NCBI GenBank assembly: GCA_035255845.1
Contig: DATEZE010000130.1
Span: 1-10,144 of the forward strand
Length of the DNA stretch: 10,144 bases
From: JALORV01 sp035255845
GTDB taxonomy: Bacteria > Pseudomonadota > Gammaproteobacteria > Burkholderiales > Burkholderiaceae_F
Direction: 5' to 3'
Both the position numbers and the translations under genes were made by a program. Shown here in pieces: positions 6,725 through 10,144 of this stretch. Below the pieces are notes generated by a model. That model was not told where the DNA came from and ran no database searches. It saw only the letters and a program-made list of their open reading frames with translations. Within the stretch, counting starts at the first letter, position 1; the number at the start of each line of letters is the position of its first letter.

Positions 6725-7231
6725 TCACGCGGCGCGGACGCGCCGCTTCTTCATCTTGGTCTTTATCCGCTCCTGCTTCAGCGGCGACAAGTATTCGACG
6801 AAGACCTTGCCAAGCAGGTGATCCATCTCATGTTGCACGCAGACCGCCAGCAGCCCGCTGCAGTCGCGTTCAAACGCGACGCCATCGGCGTCGAAGGCAC
6901 GGACCCGCACCTGTGCGGGGCGCGTGACCGCGTCGTAAACGCCGGGCACCGAGAGGCACCCCTCTTCGCACTCGACCTGTTCTTCCGACGCCCATAGGAT
7001 CTCGGGATTGACGAAAACCTGCAGTTCGTCGTTGGACTCGGAAACGTCGATGACGATGATGCGTTCATGCACATCGACCTGCGTGGCGGCGAGCCCGACA
7101 CCCGGCGCTTCGTACATCGTCTGCGCCATATCGGTGACCAGGCGCCGCAACCGATCGTCGAAGGCCGTGACCGGCCGGGCCACGGTGCGCAACCGCGGGT
7201 CCGGATATTCGATTATTTGCAGCAAAGCCAC
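6725..7231 (-). CDS. def: Peptide deformylase
   Basis: A 168-residue metalloenzyme that removes the formyl group from the N-terminus of nascent proteins at the ribosome exit. All three family motifs are intact: GVGLAATQ (44-51, Q51), EEGCLS (89-94, metal ligand C92) and HEMDH (134-138, ligands H134 and H138, catalytic E135). The start is GTG at 7229-7231, with GGAG 8 bases upstream; the product MALLQIIEYPDPRLR is a standard Def N-terminus. The C-terminal tail is very basic (KTKMKKRRVRAA), consistent with ribosome contact. It is normally co-transcribed with fmt, but here it stands alone, convergent with the inserted lipid operon and divergent from the LysM gene. The codons for its last residues also form the hairpin at 6729-6746. 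Confidence 0.96.
   Translation of the reverse strand: MALLQIIEYPDPRLRTVARPVTAFDDRLRRLVTDMAQTMYEAPGVGLAATQVDVHERIIVIDVSESNDELQVFVNPEILWASEEQVECEEGCLSVPGVYDAVTRPAQVRVRAFDADGVAFERDCSGLLAVCVQHEMDHLLGKVFVEYLSPLKQERIKTKMKKRRVRAA
6729..6757 (+). terminator. Probable intrinsic terminator of the lipid operon, inside the def 3' end
   Basis: GCGGCGCG and CGCGCCGC are perfect inverted arms separated by GA (6729-6746). They can fold as a 7-bp all-GC stem with a 4-base loop, and TTCTTCATCTT follows directly on the plus strand. It begins 17 bases after the stop of the second hydrolase. The tail is T-rich but interrupted, so efficiency is uncertain. On the minus strand the same bases encode the basic C-terminus of Def, so the sequence would serve both purposes. 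Confidence 0.42.
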
Positions 7232-7360
7232 GTTAACTTCTCCACATCCCGGCGCTTGGCAGGGCAGATGATCCGGCTAAGTCCCAGCCTGCGACCCTGC
7301 TTTTTCCACGCCTTCGAGCGCTCCGATGCCGCCACACTGCAGCCTGGTGACGTGGCTGAC

Positions 7361-7390
7361 AAGGGCACGTCGGGGACTGTCCCACACCTT
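7361..7390. repeat. Imperfect palindrome resembling a REP element
   Basis: The centre is a perfect GGGAC-T-GTCCC inverted repeat (7373-7383). The outer ends AAGG...CCTT also pair, with mismatches and a bulge between. The core resembles the GGGGACTGTCCC-type sequences I recall as dispersed REP palindromes in some proteobacterial genomes. Only one copy is present in the window, so its repetitive nature cannot be shown here. Confidence 0.35.
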
Positions 7391-7432
7391 TCGGCATCGC
7401 GCCTAGTCGGGATCAGCCGCAGAAGCGATCCG

Positions 7433-7461
7433 TTGCGATATCAAGGCACTATGGGCAGAAT
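7433..7461 (+). promoter_or_regulatory. Possible sigma-70 promoter for the LysM-dprA-smg run
   Basis: TTGCGA (7433-7438) and CAGAAT (7456-7461) are separated by 17 bases; each box matches the consensus at 4 of 6 positions. Transcription would start near 7468, leaving an untranslated leader of about 100 bases before the LysM ATG. It is the best candidate in this region but a weak match. Confidence 0.3.
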
Positions 7462-7513
7462 CTGACGCCCTGTCTCAGCTTAGATCGAAGTCCGCCCTGA
7501 TGTTTTCAAGAGG

Positions 7514-7527
7514 GCAGGCCGGCCTGC
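7514..7527. repeat. 14-base perfect palindrome in the LysM leader
   Basis: GCAGGCCGGCCTGC is fully self-complementary and lies about 40 bases before the LysM start codon. GGGCAGG occurs twice in direct orientation around it (7512-7518 and 7529-7535). It could be an operator or an mRNA structure near the ribosome binding site, but chance in GC-rich DNA is not excluded. Confidence 0.35.
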
Positions 7528-7567
7528 TGGGCAGGTGCCGATCGCCGGACGGCCAGAGGGAGCTTGG

Positions 7568-8800
7568 ATGAAAAAGACTAGCATGGGCGCACTTGCCGCC
7601 GTCGCCTGCGTGGGCCTGACGGCTGGCGGATCCGTCCTGGCGCAATCGGCGACGAGCCGGTACCCGATCACCGAACCGCAACGGACCGTTGCCGACCAGG
7701 TAGCCCAGGCGGGCGTGCCGCTGTCGGCCCTGGCTCCGAACGCGCCGGAAAGTTACGTCGTGAAGCGTGGTGACACGCTTTGGGCCCTATCAAGCATGTA
7801 TCTCACGAGTCCGTGGCGCTGGCCCGAACTCTGGGGCATGAACAAGCAGCAAATCGCTAATCCGCACCTGATCTACCCGGGCCAGGAATTGCGGCTGGTG
7901 AAAGAAGGCGGCCGCGCACGACTCGAGATCGCCGGCGGCGGCTCGAGCGTCGAACCGGGCGAGGGCAAGCTGCAGCCGGCGATCCGCGACATGGGCGGCG
8001 AGCGCGCCGCGATTCGCAGCATCCCGACCAACCTTATTCAGCCGTTCCTGTCGCAGCCGCTGGTGCTCGAGTCGGGCGCGATGAACGATTCGCCGCGCGT
8101 CGTCGCGACCCAAGTGGGGCGCGTGTGGGTCGGCCGCGGTGACAGTGCGTATGTGCGCGGCATGACCAGTGATGGGATCAAGAACTACAGCGTCTTCCGC
8201 CCGCTGCGCCCGCTTTACGACCCGGATGACGTCAATCGCCGCAAGCCCATCGCTTATGAGGCGGTGTATCTGGGCACGGTCAACGTCACGCGTCCAGGTG
8301 AGGTCGCCAAGGTCGAGGTCCAGGAAAGCAAGATGGAGATCGGCGTCGGCGACCGCCTGATGCCGATCGAGCAGCAGACGCTGCAGAGCTACGTGCCGAA
8401 GCTGCCGGCCGGACCGGTCGACGGCCGCGTCATCTCGATCTACAACGGCGTGCGCTATGCCGGCGGCGGCCAGATCATCACCTTGAACCGCGGCTCCAAT
8501 GAAGGTCTCACGGTCGGCGACACGCTGCAACTTTTCCGCGCGGGACAAACGATTGAGGACGTTACTGCCAACCGCCGGCAGTTCGTCAAGCTGCCGGACG
8601 AGGAGATCGGTCTCGGCTTCGTCTTCCGTGTGTTCCCGACGATCTCCTACGCGCTGATCCAGCGCGGCACGGAGCCGGTCGAAGTCGGCGACCGCGCATC
8701 GAGTCCGACCGATGACCTTGACCTGCCGCGCCTGCGCACGACCGAGACCGAGGCCGATCGCGTGTTGCGGCAACCGCTGCGTCCGCTCAACGCGCCGTAA
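7568..8800 (+). CDS. Secreted LysM-domain protein
   Basis: A 410-residue protein with a signal peptide (MKKTSMGALAA, hydrophobic core, cleavage after VLA before QS at about residue 26). A single LysM domain spans about residues 63-111 (YVVKRGDTLWALSSMYL ... NPHLIYPGQELRLV), which binds peptidoglycan N-acetylglucosamine chains. The WRWPELWGMN variant is typical of this betaproteobacterial family. The remaining ~300 residues are uncharacterised but appear to hold two related beta-rich modules (about 180-268 and 290-380), each ending in a GDR motif (GDRLMP, GDRASSP). The ATG at 7568 is chosen because GGGAG lies 5 bases upstream and the signal peptide starts there; an earlier in-frame ATG at 7535 would put 11 residues ahead of it. 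dprA follows after 15 bases, suggesting co-transcription. It is probably a periplasmic cell-wall-associated protein. Confidence 0.88.
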   Translation: MKKTSMGALAAVACVGLTAGGSVLAQSATSRYPITEPQRTVADQVAQAGVPLSALAPNAPESYVVKRGDTLWALSSMYLTSPWRWPELWGMNKQQIANPHLIYPGQELRLVKEGGRARLEIAGGGSSVEPGEGKLQPAIRDMGGERAAIRSIPTNLIQPFLSQPLVLESGAMNDSPRVVATQVGRVWVGRGDSAYVRGMTSDGIKNYSVFRPLRPLYDPDDVNRRKPIAYEAVYLGTVNVTRPGEVAKVEVQESKMEIGVGDRLMPIEQQTLQSYVPKLPAGPVDGRVISIYNGVRYAGGGQIITLNRGSNEGLTVGDTLQLFRAGQTIEDVTANRRQFVKLPDEEIGLGFVFRVFPTISYALIQRGTEPVEVGDRASSPTDDLDLPRLRTTETEADRVLRQPLRPLNAP

Positions 8801-8815
8801 ATCCCGGTCGCGACC

Positions 8816-9910
8816 ATGCTCGCGGCCGAACGCGCAGCATGGCTGCGACTGATCGCTACGCCTGGCCTTGGCCCGCGCACGGCGCGCCATCTCCTCGGCC
8901 ACTTCGGCCTGCCTGACCGAATCTTTGAAGCAGGGCTGCCCGCGCTCATGCGCATGGCGCCCGAACCGCTCGCGCGCCTGCTCGCAGCGCCGCCCAGCGC
9001 CGAAATCCAGTCTGTTATCGAGGCGACCGAGCGGTGGTTGCGCGCCTCCGCCCAGCACGCACTGGTGTCGCTCGCCGATCCCGAGTATCCACAGCCGCTT
9101 CTCGACACGGTCGATCCGCCGCCGCTGCTCTTTGCGATCGGGCGGCTGGCGTTGCTGGCACGCCCTGCAGTGGCCATCGTCGGCAGCCGCAATGCGACGC
9201 GGCAGGGCATCGCCAATGCCGAAGCATTTGCCGCGGCCCTGGCGCGCGCCGGCGCAACGATCGTGAGCGGTCTCGCACTCGGCATCGACGCGGCGGCCCA
9301 CCGCGGCGCGCTCGAAGGCAACAGCGACGCAGCGACAATCGCCGTCGTCGGTACCGGTGTCGACGTCGTGTATCCCGCCAGCAACCGCGCGCTGACGCAG
9401 CGCATCCGCGACTCCGGGCTGATCATCTCCGAGTTCCCGCTGCGCTCGCCGGCACTTGCACACAACTTTCCGCGACGCAATCGTGTCATCGCGGGCCTCG
9501 TACGCGGCGTCCTCGTTGTGGAAGCCGCGCTGCGCTCGGGATCATTGATCACCGCACGCCTGGCGGCCGAGGCTGGCCGCGACGTCTTTGCGATCCCAGG
9601 TTCGATCCACTCGCCGCTCGCCAAGGGCTGCCACCGACTGATCCGCGATGGCGCAAAGCTGGTCGAATCGGCGAACGACATCGCCGCTGAACTCGGACTG
9701 GCACGCCGCGAACCGGCGACTGCGGGCTCGGCGGCGACGCCATCGTCGAACGAACTCCTGCAACTCATGGGTCACGACCCGGTCGACCTCGACACGCTCG
9801 CGCAGCGCACCGGACGCGACGCGGCCGGCCTCTCGGCAGAACTGCTCGAACTAGAGCTGGCCCAAGATGTTGAGCGTCTGCCGGGTAATCGCTACCAAAG
9901 GTTGCGGTAG
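8816..9910 (+). CDS. dprA: DNA processing protein DprA (Smf)
   Basis: A 364-residue cytoplasmic protein that binds incoming single-stranded DNA during natural transformation and loads RecA onto it. An N-terminal helical region with a GLGP turn (17-20) precedes the Rossmann-like core: AIVGSRNAT (120-128), SGLALGIDAAAHRGAL (151-166), GTGVDVVYPASNRAL (179-193), SEFPL (205-209), FPRRNRVIAGL (218-228) and SGSLITARLAAEAGR (241-255) then FAIPG. A C-terminal winged-helix domain (about 312-364) ends in GNRYQRLR, as in proteobacterial homologues. It starts at ATG 8816, 15 bases after the LysM stop, without a clear Shine-Dalgarno sequence. A perfect palindrome GGTCGCGACC (8806-8815) directly abuts the ATG. 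The gene looks intact, but competence itself cannot be inferred from dprA alone. Confidence 0.95.
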   Translation: MLAAERAAWLRLIATPGLGPRTARHLLGHFGLPDRIFEAGLPALMRMAPEPLARLLAAPPSAEIQSVIEATERWLRASAQHALVSLADPEYPQPLLDTVDPPPLLFAIGRLALLARPAVAIVGSRNATRQGIANAEAFAAALARAGATIVSGLALGIDAAAHRGALEGNSDAATIAVVGTGVDVVYPASNRALTQRIRDSGLIISEFPLRSPALAHNFPRRNRVIAGLVRGVLVVEAALRSGSLITARLAAEAGRDVFAIPGSIHSPLAKGCHRLIRDGAKLVESANDIAAELGLARREPATAGSAATPSSNELLQLMGHDPVDLDTLAQRTGRDAAGLSAELLELELAQDVERLPGNRYQRLR

Positions 9911-9951
9911 GCCTTTACAGGCGGGACGCGCTCGCATAGAGTTCACTCACG

Positions 9952-10144
9952 GTGTTCGACGTACTTGTCTATTTGTACGAAAACTACGGCGCGCTGCACG
10001 CTTGCCCGGACGCCGACTCGCTGTCGAGGAAACTCACTGCCGCCGGCTTCGACGATGACGAGATCAGCGAGGCGCTGTCGTGGCTGCAGGGTCTCGAGCG
10101 CGTAACGTCGCAATCGGTCGCCGTCGGGCCCGAAACGGAAGGTT
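9952..10144 (+). CDS. smg: Smg family protein (DUF494), 5' part (runs off window)
   Basis: Sixty-four codons are visible from a GTG at 9952; the rest lies past the right edge. The N-terminus MFDVLVYLYENYG and the following AGFDDDEISEALSWLQGL match the DUF494/Smg family, a small protein of unclear function found next to dprA in many proteobacteria. The GTG is chosen because translation from it gives the exact family N-terminus; there is only a weak purine-rich sequence upstream. It lies 41 bases after dprA on the same strand, probably in the same operon. Confidence 0.9.
   Translation, partial: MFDVLVYLYENYGALHACPDADSLSRKLTAAGFDDDEISEALSWLQGLERVTSQSVAVGPETEG

Larger units (their letters stand above)
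7232..7567. other. Divergent intergenic region between def and the LysM gene
   Basis: This 336-base stretch has no believable gene. It must carry the promoters of def (leftward) and of the LysM-dprA-smg run (rightward). It contains a possible rightward sigma-70 promoter (7433-7461), a REP-like imperfect palindrome (7361-7390) and a 14-base perfect palindrome flanked by direct repeats close to the LysM start. No def promoter with acceptable boxes was found, and no tRNA-like fold or long T tract was seen. Confidence 0.6.

Noticed and set aside
7067..7465. A 132-codon plus-strand frame running from def into the def/LysM gap
   Set aside because: It starts antisense to def, has no ribosome site and no recognisable domain, and ends in the presumed promoter region.
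7790..9463. A 557-codon minus-strand open frame opposite the LysM gene and dprA
   Set aside because: Its translation is Arg/Asp/Ala-rich low-complexity sequence with no recognisable motif, and it lies antisense to two well-supported genes. Long antisense frames are expected in GC-rich DNA.
8647..9768. A 373-codon minus-strand open frame opposite dprA
   Set aside because: Ser/Arg/Ala-rich shadow translation with no family motifs; dprA on the other strand is certain.
9911..9951. GCCT/AGGC hairpin after dprA as a terminator
   Set aside because: The stem is only 4 bp with no T tract, and smg follows closely on the same strand.

Overview
The window is GC-rich, densely coded chromosomal DNA from a proteobacterium, most likely a betaproteobacterium (Burkholderiales or a relative). 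The evidence is two conserved neighbourhoods typical of that class: fmt - rsmB - DUF4390 - ntrY on the minus strand, and def / divergent LysM protein - dprA - smg on the plus strand. No tRNA, rRNA, insertion sequence, transposase, phage gene or CRISPR array was seen.

Left block (1-3396, minus strand, read right to left): fmt (Met-tRNAi formylation), rsmB (16S rRNA m5C967 methyltransferase), a secreted DUF4390 protein, and the N-terminal part of an NtrY-type membrane sensor kinase that runs off the left edge. fmt/rsmB overlap by 8 bases and rsmB/DUF4390 by 4, so the set looks like one translationally coupled operon.

Middle block (3397-6712, plus strand): a divergent three-gene lipid operon. 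It holds a wax ester synthase/diacylglycerol acyltransferase (WS/DGAT) with an intact HHxxxDG motif, then two different alpha/beta hydrolases with recognisable Ser-Asp-His triads. The first junction is a 4-base ATGA overlap and the second a 4-base gap. The block lies between fmt and def, which are normally adjacent, and points against both. A GC-rich hairpin with a T-rich tail, inside the 3' end of def, is a plausible terminator for it.

Right block (6725-10144): def (peptide deformylase, minus strand) is followed by a 336-base divergent intergenic region with several palindromes, including one that resembles a REP element. Then come a secreted LysM protein with an apparently duplicated C-terminal domain, dprA (ssDNA/RecA loader for transformation) and the start of smg (DUF494), all on the plus strand.

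Functionally, Fmt and Def act at opposite ends of the same formyl-methionine cycle and RsmB matures the ribosome. The inserted operon probably makes and turns over neutral lipid. The NtrY region is signalling, and the LysM-dprA-smg run is a conserved neighbourhood of mixed function. No wholly new system is evident. The most notable points are the lipid operon splitting def from fmt, its terminator inside the def coding sequence, the REP-like palindrome, and the uncharacterised LysM and DUF4390 proteins.
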